Below, in pieces: positions 26,894 through 35,511 of a DNA stretch of 64,000 nucleotides. The stretch spans positions 1-64,000 of the forward strand of contig NZ_MIJE01000022.1 in assembly GCF_001730225.1 (NCBI RefSeq), in the 5' to 3' direction. The notes below the pieces were generated by a model, which was given only the letters and a program-made list of their open reading frames with translations, ran no database searches and had not been told where the DNA came from. How positions within the stretch are numbered: position 1 is the first letter of the stretch; each line of letters opens with the position of its first letter. The stretch is from Desulfuribacillus alkaliarsenatis (GTDB taxonomy: Bacteria > Bacillota > Bacilli > Desulfuribacillales > Desulfuribacillaceae). The translations under genes were made by a program, and so were the position numbers.

Positions 26894-27931
26894 ATGAAAA
26901 AAATACTTATTGCGCTAATGATTGTTTCGCTAGCATTGATAAGTCTTGTTGGTTGTTCATCAAGTAAAGATGCCAGCCAAAAAACCGAAGAAGAATTAAG
27001 GGACCAGATAAGAGCAGAGCTTGAAGCAGAAGCGGCATCCCAGCAGTCAACTGAGTCCAGTCAACCAGAGAGGATCGAACTTCTTCCAATATACGAAATG
27101 GGTGAAAAGTACCCAATCAACTTTGACGCTAATGCACAGGAGCCAGACATTTTCTCGCTAGAAATATCTGACTATAAAATTTATTTAGTAGTAAATAGTG
27201 GTCAGGGGATTAAGGTCGAGTATTCTGATCTTATTGCAAGTCAATATAGAATAATAGAGTATGCTGATAAAAAGGGGTATGTATTTGTTTTTGCTTCAGC
27301 AAATCCGCCTTTTGGACCTGATTTATATGGTTTTTACCTGTATGTACATGGTCAAGGAGTAGAGAAGTTAGGTTATGTTCCAATTGGTAATTATAAATTT
27401 GAAGATATTAAAGAAATAAGTAATCGTGGCGTTAAGGTGGGTAATACATTATATGAAATAAAACAGCATAGTGAAATAAGACCAATTCCAGCTGATAAGA
27501 TCCCGCTCGAACCAATTATTTACGAAATAGGTGAAATGTATAATATCAATTTTACCGACTGGGCACATGAACCTGACATTTTCTCAATAGAAGTAATAGA
27601 TTATGAATTTTATTTAGTGGTAAATCATAGTAGTCAAGGTATCAAATTCGAGTATTTGGATTCTGTACTTACTGCAAATCTATATAGAGTAATAGAACAT
27701 GCAGATAAAGAAGATTATGATTATGTATTTGTATTTATTTCAGCGAATCCGCCTTTTGGACCTGATTCTTTTGATTTTTACTTGTATGTAAATGGTCAAG
27801 GAGTAGAGTATTTAGGTTCTGTTCCAATTGGCAGTTATAATTTTGAAGATATTAAAGAAGTAAGTAATCGTGGCGTTAAGATGGGTAACACAATATATGA
27901 GCTTAAACATTCTAGAGAATTCAGTCAATAG
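26894..27931 (+). CDS. lipoprotein 4 of the modular array, internally duplicated
   Basis: A 345-residue lipoprotein with leader lipobox LVGC, a shortened Glu-rich helix (EEELRDQIRAELEAEA) and two tandem copies of a ~145-residue domain (about 70-205 and 210-342). Both copies share ANPPFGPD, GQGVE and ISNRGVK/VSNRGVK segments, and the DNA is also very similar over these parts, so the duplication is recent. The domain is unknown to me. GGGGG precedes the ATG. Confidence 0.87.
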   Translation: MKKILIALMIVSLALISLVGCSSSKDASQKTEEELRDQIRAELEAEAASQQSTESSQPERIELLPIYEMGEKYPINFDANAQEPDIFSLEISDYKIYLVVNSGQGIKVEYSDLIASQYRIIEYADKKGYVFVFASANPPFGPDLYGFYLYVHGQGVEKLGYVPIGNYKFEDIKEISNRGVKVGNTLYEIKQHSEIRPIPADKIPLEPIIYEIGEMYNINFTDWAHEPDIFSIEVIDYEFYLVVNHSSQGIKFEYLDSVLTANLYRVIEHADKEDYDYVFVFISANPPFGPDSFDFYLYVNGQGVEYLGSVPIGSYNFEDIKEVSNRGVKMGNTIYELKHSREFSQ

Positions 27932-27977
27932 AAACTGGCGTTTTAGGAGGAAATTATACTGAGAGGGGTTCGTGTAA

Positions 27978-29063
27978 ATGAAAAGATTTCTATTTATCAG
28001 TCTGATAGTCTTAACAATAGTAGCTCTAATAGGATGCTCTAAACAGGCCTCTAATGAGTTATCTGAAGAAGAAATGCGAGAGCAGATAAGAGCAGAGCTT
28101 GAAGCGGAGCAACAGGGAGAGCAACAAACCGAACAAACTGAGCAAGAGTCGCAAGGTTCTCAGTCCAACCAACAAGCACCAACACAGCAACAGCAGCGAA
28201 CACAGCAACAGCCAGCACAACAGCAACCAACACAACCAGCAGCAAAACCACAGCAATCAGGCAACCCGTTAATCGACTCCTATAACGAGCAGGGGAAAAC
28301 GGTATTCTATAGGTTCAGGACAAATGAGACGGTTCTATTTGACCTTAATGACGATGGTAATAAAGAAGCAATCATCTATCGCACAGGAACTACGGAGTCC
28401 CCAGGTGAGTTAGTAGTTTCTGGATTTGAACCGATTGAAATATGGGATATGCCTTTTGGTGAAACGGAGTATTTCGTTATTATAAGATATAAGGATGAGT
28501 ACAATTTAGAAATGAATATGATAGGAATCATTGACTACGGTCCAAGTATGGACTATACAACAACTTTCTATTCAATCATCGCACCTATGGGGGAAGATTG
28601 GTTTGGATATGTAGGTGATGTAGGAGGGAAGTTGGTTCCACCGACAGAATATAATGATTCCAACCAAGGTGGTATCGATACAGACTGGAATTACAAGGCA
28701 GTACTAAGATATGGTGAAGGTATAGAAGCGCCAGTAAGGTTGTCTGTAACACCAGGATCATGGTATGGCAGAAATATATTCACCTATTACACTACTTATA
28801 AGACCTTAATAGATAATATAGATAAGTATAATAGAGACTATAGAACTGATCTTGACCTAAAGGTTGAACGATCAATAAAGCTCTACGATGAGAAGAGCTT
28901 ATCTTCATCAACTACTGTTCTTGAAGCGGGACAAATCGTTCAAATGGCTATGACAGATAACGCTGAGTGGATCTATATGATAGCAAGAGATGGAACAAAA
29001 GGCTGGGCTAGAGTAAGTGACGTAACAGAAAGCAACTTCTCTGGTTTCTTGATTTTTGGTTAG
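27978..29063 (+). CDS. lipoprotein 5 of the modular array, SH3-like C-terminus
   Basis: A 361-residue lipoprotein: LIGC lipobox, Glu-rich helix (SEEEMREQIRAELEAEQQ), a long Gln/Pro/Thr linker (about 45-95), a middle domain with DLNDDGNKEAII (a calcium-loop-like repeat) and a C-terminal segment (about 305-355, AEWIYMIARDGTKGWARVSD) that looks like a bacterial SH3 domain, a cell-wall-binding fold. This suggests attachment or sensing at the wall. The gene is followed by the opposite-strand response regulator. Confidence 0.87.
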   Translation: MKRFLFISLIVLTIVALIGCSKQASNELSEEEMREQIRAELEAEQQGEQQTEQTEQESQGSQSNQQAPTQQQQRTQQQPAQQQPTQPAAKPQQSGNPLIDSYNEQGKTVFYRFRTNETVLFDLNDDGNKEAIIYRTGTTESPGELVVSGFEPIEIWDMPFGETEYFVIIRYKDEYNLEMNMIGIIDYGPSMDYTTTFYSIIAPMGEDWFGYVGDVGGKLVPPTEYNDSNQGGIDTDWNYKAVLRYGEGIEAPVRLSVTPGSWYGRNIFTYYTTYKTLIDNIDKYNRDYRTDLDLKVERSIKLYDEKSLSSSTTVLEAGQIVQMAMTDNAEWIYMIARDGTKGWARVSDVTESNFSGFLIFG

Positions 29064-29090
29064 AAGCAATCAACAATAAATAATAAACTA

Positions 29091-29795
29091 TTAAACATTA
29101 TTAACAAGCTTATAGCCAACCCCTCGAACTGTGATGATATATTTCGGTTTAGAGGGGTCTTCTTCTATTTTTTTACGTAAATTACTCATATGTACCATGA
29201 CTGTACGTAAATCACTGGTTCCGTTATGACCCCAGACTTTATCGTATAAGTACTCCAGACTGAAGATTTGATTGACGTTTTGGGCAAGTAGAACTAAAAG
29301 CTTGAATTCCTTAGCAGAAAGCTCAATTCTTTTATCTTCTAATGTTGCGAGCTGTTCTAGTAGATTGATAGTAAGTCCACCGACTTGGATGATGTGTTGG
29401 TTTGCTATATCTATTACATTTTCTGGTCTTCCTGTTCTACGTACAATCGCCTTCACTTGAGATACTAATACAGCAGGGCTAAATGGTTTAGTAATATAGC
29501 CATCTGCACCTAAGCCATAACCTAATACAATATCGATATCTTCTTTTATACAAGATGCAAATAATATTGGAACATCACTAAATCGCTTAATTTCTCTACA
29601 TACTTGCCTGCCGTCCATATTAGGTAGCATAATATCTAGTATGATTAAATCATATTGGTTAATACGAGCCAAATCTAACGCCTTTATACCATCGTCACAG
29701 ACAGCAACTTGAAAACCTTCACTTCGAAGATACAGTGATATAATCTCTAAGATGTCGGGATCATCGTCTACGACAAGAATATGCTTATAGTCCAT
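29091..29795 (-). CDS. OmpR/PhoB-family response regulator
   Basis: A DNA-binding regulator of about 234 residues: receiver domain (ILVVDDDPDILE at the start, phospho-acceptor Asp in LIILDIMLPNMDG) and winged-helix output domain (ELSAKEFKLLVLL, VWGHNGTSDLRTVMVHMSNLRKKI, RGVGYKL). ATG 29795 is used because GGTGG lies 5 bases upstream; the ORF opens at GTG 29804. No histidine kinase gene adjoins it; the hybrid kinase at 32.4 kb has its own receiver. It converges on the lipoprotein array and might control it. Confidence 0.93.
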   Translation of the reverse strand: MDYKHILVVDDDPDILEIISLYLRSEGFQVAVCDDGIKALDLARINQYDLIILDIMLPNMDGRQVCREIKRFSDVPILFASCIKEDIDIVLGYGLGADGYITKPFSPAVLVSQVKAIVRRTGRPENVIDIANQHIIQVGGLTINLLEQLATLEDKRIELSAKEFKLLVLLAQNVNQIFSLEYLYDKVWGHNGTSDLRTVMVHMSNLRKKIEEDPSKPKYIITVRGVGYKLVNNV

Positions 29796-29911
29796 TCTAA
29801 CCACCAGCCTAATGGTTTTTAGTACATTCTACCACAAATCATTAAGTAAGTTGCAGGAAATTAGAAGTTTCTGTGGAAGTTTAAAAAAAGTAATCGTAAA
29901 GAGGGGAGCAT

Positions 29912-30796
29912 ATGGAATATATTCCTGCAAAAACGATAGTTACTAATGCTAAGGACTCTCAGTGGTTTGGTATTGATTACAATATGAATATTTATAAAGG
30001 CTGTTGTCACGGCTGTATTTATTGTGATAGTCGTAGTGCCTGCTATCGAATTGAGAATTTTGATCAGGTTCGGGCTAAGGAGAATGCTCTAAGAATTATC
30101 CGTGACGACTTAAATCGTAAGGTTAAACAGGGGGTTGTTGGCACGGGGGCAATGAGTGATCCCTACAATCCGTTTGAAAAGGAGCTAAAACTTACGAGAA
30201 ATGCCTTAGAGCTAATCAATGCTTATGAATTTGGAGCTGCCATTGCGACTAAAAGTAATCTAGTAACTAGGGATATCGATATTTTAAAAGATATCAAAAA
30301 GCACTCACCGGTGCTGGTCAAACTAAGTATTACCGCCTACGAAGATAAATTAAGCAAAATCGTAGAGCCAAATGTATCTCCAAGTAGCGAAAGGTTTGAC
30401 ACTATCGAAAAACTAACAAACGCAGGTATATTTGCAGGAGTATTGATGATGCCGATTCTTCCGTTTATCGAAGATAATGAGGATAATATATTACAGATAA
30501 TTCATAGAGCTAAAGAGAGTGGAGCGAAATTTATCTACCCAGCCTTTGGAGTTACTATGCGACAAAGGCAACGTGAATATTTTTATGAGAAACTAGAACA
30601 ACATTTCCCTGAACTAAAAAAGAAGTACCAAAGTCGCTATGGGGACACGAGATATAGTTGCACTTCGCCAAAGGCAAAGAAACTATGGGGTATTTTCAAT
30701 GAAGAATGTGATCGTATTGGTCTTTACTATAAAATGAAAGACATTATTTGGGCTTATAAATTAGGTTACAAGAAAAGACAGATGTCATTGTTTTAA
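29912..30796 (+). CDS. SPL-family radical SAM protein
   Basis: A 294-residue radical SAM protein with the CxxxCxxC motif CHGCIYC (overlapping KGCC, about 30-38) and GTGAMSDPYNPFEK near 82-95, which mark the Rv2578c/SPL-related branch (COG1533). True spore photoproduct lyases repair UV damage in spores, but this branch is broader and its substrates are mostly unknown. AGAGGGG precedes the ATG. It is followed after 53 bases by the methyltransferase gene, possibly in one operon. Confidence 0.88.
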   Translation: MEYIPAKTIVTNAKDSQWFGIDYNMNIYKGCCHGCIYCDSRSACYRIENFDQVRAKENALRIIRDDLNRKVKQGVVGTGAMSDPYNPFEKELKLTRNALELINAYEFGAAIATKSNLVTRDIDILKDIKKHSPVLVKLSITAYEDKLSKIVEPNVSPSSERFDTIEKLTNAGIFAGVLMMPILPFIEDNEDNILQIIHRAKESGAKFIYPAFGVTMRQRQREYFYEKLEQHFPELKKKYQSRYGDTRYSCTSPKAKKLWGIFNEECDRIGLYYKMKDIIWAYKLGYKKRQMSLF

Positions 30797-30849
30797 TTTA
30801 GAGTACTATAATCTAAAAGCCTCTAGAAAGGGTGCGCATATAAAAAATC

Positions 30850-32421
30850 ATGGATATTAAAAGTAAATACGGACTAGTATGGGAAGAAGATGAAACATTG
30901 GATTGTTTTCTTCAAGATGAAAAAGCGTCATATCCAACGCTTAAATATATAGAACAAAAAAGCATTGTTAAGCATCAGGATGCCGTAGATCATATGTTAA
31001 TTGAAGGGGATAATCTACATGCTCTAGCGGCATTAAAGGCTACTCACCTAGAGTCATTTAATTTAATATACATTGATCCCCCGTACAATACTGGAAGTAA
31101 CGACTTCGGTTACTTCGATGCGTTTGTAGATAAAGCTAATACATACAGTCACAGTAAATGGTTATCTTTCATGGACAAGCGTTTGCGTCTTGCTAGCAGT
31201 TTGTTAAGAGATGACGGTTGTATCTTCATATCAATTAATGAGGAAGAATTAGCACATTTAAAGCTGCTTTGTGATCAAGTGTTTGATGAAAAGAACTATT
31301 TAGCAATGTTTACAATCAAGGTGCGGCATGAAGACAGGATATTAACGGGAGATAAAGACTTTCAGGAAGTGGTTGAATATCTTCTAATGTATAGGAAAAC
31401 CTCTGAATTCAAACCTAGTAAAATAGTAAAAGATAACACTTCAATAGATGACTACATATATGAGGTAAAAGAATTAGCAAAACCAGCTCAAATTGTAACA
31501 ATGGATAATAAGACCGTACATATTTTTACTGAAGGAAGCTATCAGATAATAAAATCTGAACCAGCGGATAATAAATTAAAAAGAATAAACATACGAGGGA
31601 CAATAAGAAAAAGTAACACAAGTGGTCGTTTTTATGTAAAGCACATAGAGCCAAAGTATAAGTACAAGCCAGGTTATCTCTTTAAAGTGCTAAATATGGG
31701 AAGAGATGGTGTGGGTCATCGCTACTTCCTATCTCCGCCAAAGGGACGGAATAACGGAGATTACTTTCAAGGCGTGCCAGTCGATAGACCAAATATAAAA
31801 GCAGTGCCGCACCCTAATTATTTTGATTTTGAAAAGGACTTTAACAATGTTGGGTATGAAGGCGGAGTAGAATTTAAGAATGGTAAGAAGCCAATCAATT
31901 TTCTGTTGAAGGTATTTGAGCTTGCGGGATTAAAGGATATAGAAGATGCTAAAGTGTTAGATTTTTTTGCTGGGTCAGGATCAATAGCACATGCGTTAAT
32001 GGAATTCAATGAAATGTATGGTGGCAGTAGACAGGCAGTACTCTGTCAAAAAAACAAAGAAATAAAGATGAATGTTGTTGATGATGCGACTCTACCGAGA
32101 ATGCAAAATGTAATTAATGGCTATAGAATAAACAGAAAAGAAAGCTATGTAATAGAGCAAATAAAACTGACAAAGAAAAATATTAAAAATGTGTCAGAAA
32201 TTTATCAGCACTTAGAGAAAAGGTTGCTGGAGATAGAGGAATTAGGATTATACGATGAAGTTCAGATAGACTTCGAAGAGCAAACTCTAAAGGTAGTCGG
32301 CATTAGAAAAAAATCTACATACCATAATGGGTACTTTGCTAACCTACGTTATTTTGAAACGGTGTTAAAGCAGGAAGAACCTTACGGCAGATCAATTGAG
32401 GATGGTAGCAGTGGTAGATGA
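30850..32421 (+). CDS. beta-class adenine-specific DNA methyltransferase (Mod-like)
   Basis: A 523-residue methyltransferase. The catalytic motif IDPPYNTGS (about 75-83) precedes the SAM-binding motif DFFAGSGSIAHA (about 373-384), the beta-class order used by type III Mod subunits and many solitary adenine methylases. The ~200-residue stretch between 130 and 340 should hold the target-recognition part. No Res or restriction gene adjoins it, so it looks solitary. Its end overlaps the hybrid kinase gene by 11-26 bases. AGAAAGGG lies about 20 bases upstream of the ATG, which is far, so translation may be weak. Confidence 0.88.
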   Translation: MDIKSKYGLVWEEDETLDCFLQDEKASYPTLKYIEQKSIVKHQDAVDHMLIEGDNLHALAALKATHLESFNLIYIDPPYNTGSNDFGYFDAFVDKANTYSHSKWLSFMDKRLRLASSLLRDDGCIFISINEEELAHLKLLCDQVFDEKNYLAMFTIKVRHEDRILTGDKDFQEVVEYLLMYRKTSEFKPSKIVKDNTSIDDYIYEVKELAKPAQIVTMDNKTVHIFTEGSYQIIKSEPADNKLKRINIRGTIRKSNTSGRFYVKHIEPKYKYKPGYLFKVLNMGRDGVGHRYFLSPPKGRNNGDYFQGVPVDRPNIKAVPHPNYFDFEKDFNNVGYEGGVEFKNGKKPINFLLKVFELAGLKDIEDAKVLDFFAGSGSIAHALMEFNEMYGGSRQAVLCQKNKEIKMNVVDDATLPRMQNVINGYRINRKESYVIEQIKLTKKNIKNVSEIYQHLEKRLLEIEELGLYDEVQIDFEEQTLKVVGIRKKSTYHNGYFANLRYFETVLKQEEPYGRSIEDGSSGR

Positions 32422-35404
32422 GAAGAGCTTAAAAGAAAAAGAAACACTTCAAATGATTTTAGATTATTCTGAGATATTTATTCAAGGACATGAACTTGAT
32501 TATGAGCAAATCACTGCTGATTTTTCTCGCATATGTGAAGCTAAGGCTGCGGCATTTAATTTGTATGAGCCTGATGGTGAGTATTTTACTACTAAAGCGT
32601 TTAACTGTGAGCAGTGGCTAGTTAATAAAGCTAAAGATTTATTAGGTATAGATGTTGTAGGGAAACGCTGGATGCATGATTCAATTAAAGCTGAAAAAAT
32701 TAAAGCTAAAACAATTACCCGCTTCCAGTCGCTCGTCGATTTATCTGGAGATGTATTGCCGCGGACAATTGTCAAACAATTAGAGAATGCACTAGATTTA
32801 GGAGAAACAATAGTTATCAAAATCACGAAGAACAATAAAATGCTAGGTGATTTTACACTAATTATGCCAAAGGATAAAGCCTTTGAACAGGAAGGTATAG
32901 CAGAAATATTTTGCAATCAGCTCGGATTAGCGATTGAACGTCAAAGGGCTGAAACGCTGCTATTAAAAGAAAAGGAAAGTAGTCAGAAAATGCTTGAGCT
33001 GTTCTTTAAGCAATCCCTAAGCGGATTTTTCTTTATGATGCTTGACGAACCAATTGAATGGAATGACAACATAGATAAAGAAAGAACATTGGATTATGTA
33101 TTTGCCAATCAAAGGATTACGAAGTTTAACCAAGCTATGTTAGATCAATACAGGCTGAAAGAGGATGAAATCTTAGGACTTACACCAAACGATTTCTTTC
33201 AACATGATATTGAACGAGGTAGGGATGTGTGGAGGGAGTTTTTTGACAAGGGTCATCTGCATATTGATACGAATGAAATGCGCTTTGATGGAACGCAAAT
33301 GTGGATAGAGGGGGATTACATTTGTCTTTATGATGATAAAGGACGAATCATTGGCCATTTTGGTAATCAACAGGACATAACTGCCCGTAAGCAAGCTGAA
33401 CTACAATTAGCGCAACGTGACCAACTATTATCAACACTATCAAAACAAGTTCCTGGAGTAATATATCAATACTTGTTACGACCTGACGGTAGTGGTTACC
33501 TTCCATATGCTAGTGATGGGATTTGGGATGTTTATGAAGTAACACCTGATGAAGTAAAAACAGATGCGTCTAAAGCATACTCACGCATTCATCCAGAGGA
33601 TTATGACAGGGTTATAGAAGCAATCCAGCAATCCGCTAGGCAGCTTAATATATGGGACGATGAGCATCGAGTTAATTTGCCTGATAAAGGTATACGCTGG
33701 CTAAAAGGGCTTGCCCGCCCAGAGAAGTTGCCCGATGGAAGTATACTATGGAATGGGTACATAAGAGATATTACAGAAGACAAGAAAACGCAAGATGCTG
33801 TAAAACATCAGAATGCACTGATTACCTCGTTATTAGATTCAATACCAGATATGATATTTTTTAAAGATAATAACGGTGTGTTTTTGGGTTGCAATCCTGC
33901 TTTTGCAGAATTTGCTGGTAAAGATCGTGCGGAGATTATTGGTAAAACAGACTATGACATATTTAGTGAAGAAGTTGCTGACTTATATGCGAAGCAAGAT
34001 AAGTTAATGCTTGCAAATCAGAAACCTCTACGTGTTGAAGAATGGTTAACTTACCCAGATGGTAGGCATATACTAGTTGATAAATTGAAAACACCGTACT
34101 GGGGACAGGATGGGGAACTGATTGGCATTTTAGGTGTTAGTCGTGACATAACTGCTAGAAAGCATGAAGAACAAATGATTATTGAAGCCAAAGAACAGGC
34201 GGAAAAGGCAAGCCGTGCAAAATCAGAGTTTTTAAGTAACATGAGTCATGAAATTCGGACTCCATTGAATGCAATATTAGGCTTAACGGAAGTATTGGAA
34301 GCCGAGCTTGATAAACCCACTAATAAAAACTACTTGCGAATAATCAAGAATAACGGTACTAATTTACTGCGCATCATTAATGACACCCTTGATCTCAGTA
34401 AGATTGAAGCTGGCAAATTAGAGGCTCACAGTACAAGGTTTATTCCATGGGAGTTATTGCAGGAGATACATACCACATTTTCGATTCAAGCAAGAAAGAA
34501 GGGTCTAGAATTCGAAATAGAAACCAATATAAAGACTCCTGAGCAACTTCATGTGTATGCAGATAAGGATAAGCTACGTCAAATTCTAATTAACATTATT
34601 GGTAATGCTATTAAATTCACCCATAACGGACATGTGAAATTAATTATGGAACAATATGCAAACGGTACGGATGGAGTTCGTTATATAGTTCGTGATACGG
34701 GGATTGGGATTGCAGAGGAGGATTTGGAGAAAATCTTCGATAGCTTCGAACAGGCTGAAACTGGCACGAGTAGAACCTATGGCGGGAGTGGCTTAGGTTT
34801 GGCGATAGCTAGAGAATTAACAAAACTATTGGAAGGACGGTTATACGCTGTAAGTAAGGTTGGCGTTGGTAGTCAATTTATCGTCGAAATTCCCTGTAAG
34901 CAGGGTGAGGATGTAGCTAAACAAATAGCGGCTAAATCGGATAACGATGATATAGCTGATAAACAAATAGCTGATAAACAAACAACCATACTGGAGCATG
35001 ATAGTGACAATCTTAAAATTCTATTAGTAGATGATAACACAGATAATCGCTTACTAGTTGAATTATACCTTAAGAGTCAGCCAGTGACTATTGATATAGC
35101 TGAGAATGGGCAGCAAGCAGTTGACTTGTTTTTAAAGAATGATAAATATGATTTAATACTGATGGATATACAAATGCCGGTTATGGACGGGTTAGATGCA
35201 ACCCGTAAAATTCGTCGTTTAGAGCAGGATAGGCGCTTGACAGAGACTTATATTGTTGCCTTTAGCGCATATGCAATGCAGCAGGATATAGACAAGAGTA
35301 TACAAGCGGGATGTAATGAGCACATTGGTAAGCCTGCTAGGAAAAAACAAATACTAGAGCTATTGGAACGTATACAAAATATTAGTAAAGACGACTCGGA
35401 ATAG
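32402..35404 (+). CDS. soluble hybrid sensor histidine kinase with three PAS domains
   Basis: About 1000 residues without membrane helices. Order: N-terminal GAF-like region (about 10-185), PAS (about 200-330), PAS_3 type (about 340-460, with IHPEDYDRV and YIRDITE), PAS_4 type (about 475-590), HisKA with MSHEIRTPLNA (His near 616), HATPase (NIIGNAIKF, DTGIGI, GGSGLGLAI) and a receiver (ILLVDDNTDN, acceptor Asp in LMDIQMPVMDG near 922). It ends without an Hpt or output domain, so phosphotransfer to a separate partner is expected. Start is unclear: TTG 32396, ATG 32402 or GTG 32411, all inside the methyltransferase gene. Confidence 0.92.
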   Translation: MVAVVDEKSLKEKETLQMILDYSEIFIQGHELDYEQITADFSRICEAKAAAFNLYEPDGEYFTTKAFNCEQWLVNKAKDLLGIDVVGKRWMHDSIKAEKIKAKTITRFQSLVDLSGDVLPRTIVKQLENALDLGETIVIKITKNNKMLGDFTLIMPKDKAFEQEGIAEIFCNQLGLAIERQRAETLLLKEKESSQKMLELFFKQSLSGFFFMMLDEPIEWNDNIDKERTLDYVFANQRITKFNQAMLDQYRLKEDEILGLTPNDFFQHDIERGRDVWREFFDKGHLHIDTNEMRFDGTQMWIEGDYICLYDDKGRIIGHFGNQQDITARKQAELQLAQRDQLLSTLSKQVPGVIYQYLLRPDGSGYLPYASDGIWDVYEVTPDEVKTDASKAYSRIHPEDYDRVIEAIQQSARQLNIWDDEHRVNLPDKGIRWLKGLARPEKLPDGSILWNGYIRDITEDKKTQDAVKHQNALITSLLDSIPDMIFFKDNNGVFLGCNPAFAEFAGKDRAEIIGKTDYDIFSEEVADLYAKQDKLMLANQKPLRVEEWLTYPDGRHILVDKLKTPYWGQDGELIGILGVSRDITARKHEEQMIIEAKEQAEKASRAKSEFLSNMSHEIRTPLNAILGLTEVLEAELDKPTNKNYLRIIKNNGTNLLRIINDTLDLSKIEAGKLEAHSTRFIPWELLQEIHTTFSIQARKKGLEFEIETNIKTPEQLHVYADKDKLRQILINIIGNAIKFTHNGHVKLIMEQYANGTDGVRYIVRDTGIGIAEEDLEKIFDSFEQAETGTSRTYGGSGLGLAIARELTKLLEGRLYAVSKVGVGSQFIVEIPCKQGEDVAKQIAAKSDNDDIADKQIADKQTTILEHDSDNLKILLVDDNTDNRLLVELYLKSQPVTIDIAENGQQAVDLFLKNDKYDLILMDIQMPVMDGLDATRKIRRLEQDRRLTETYIVAFSAYAMQQDIDKSIQAGCNEHIGKPARKKQILELLERIQNISKDDSE

Positions 35405-35420
35405 AAGAGTCGTTTTTTTA
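35391..35420 (+). terminator. terminator overlapping the kinase stop codon
   Basis: ACGACTC (35391-35397) and GAGTCGT (35407-35413), followed by TTTTTT. The 5' arm encodes the last residues of the kinase. Confidence 0.85.
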
Positions 35421-35432
35421 TATAAATAACCA

Positions 35433-35494
35433 TTGATTTTTATATACCCCCTATGGTATATTTAAAACACAAAACAATATACCCCGAAGGGTAT
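35433..35494 (+). promoter_or_regulatory. promoter with two CsoR/CstR-type operators
   Basis: Two palindromes of the CsoR/CstR operator kind: TATACCCCCTATGGTATA (35443-35460) and ATACCCCGAAGGGTAT (35479-35494). TTGATT (35433-35438) and TATATT (35457-35462) give a promoter with an 18-base spacer, so operator 1 fills the spacer and operator 2 lies at the start site and ribosome site. The repressor is encoded by the third gene of the operon (cstR), implying autoregulation and derepression by persulfide. Confidence 0.82.
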
Positions 35495-35511
35495 GTGTGG
35501 GAGGAATTTTT

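Noticed and set aside
28051-28256. Leucine/valine-rich minus-strand frames opposite the lipoprotein linkers (also near 24,925-25,263 and 25,865-26,047)
   Set aside because: These are mirror images of CAG/CAA-rich codons for Gln/Ala/Glu linkers on the plus strand; they have no start signals.
30850-32421. Type III restriction-modification system
   Set aside because: The methyltransferase is Mod-like, but no Res helicase/nuclease gene lies on either side; neighbours are a radical SAM protein and a histidine kinase.
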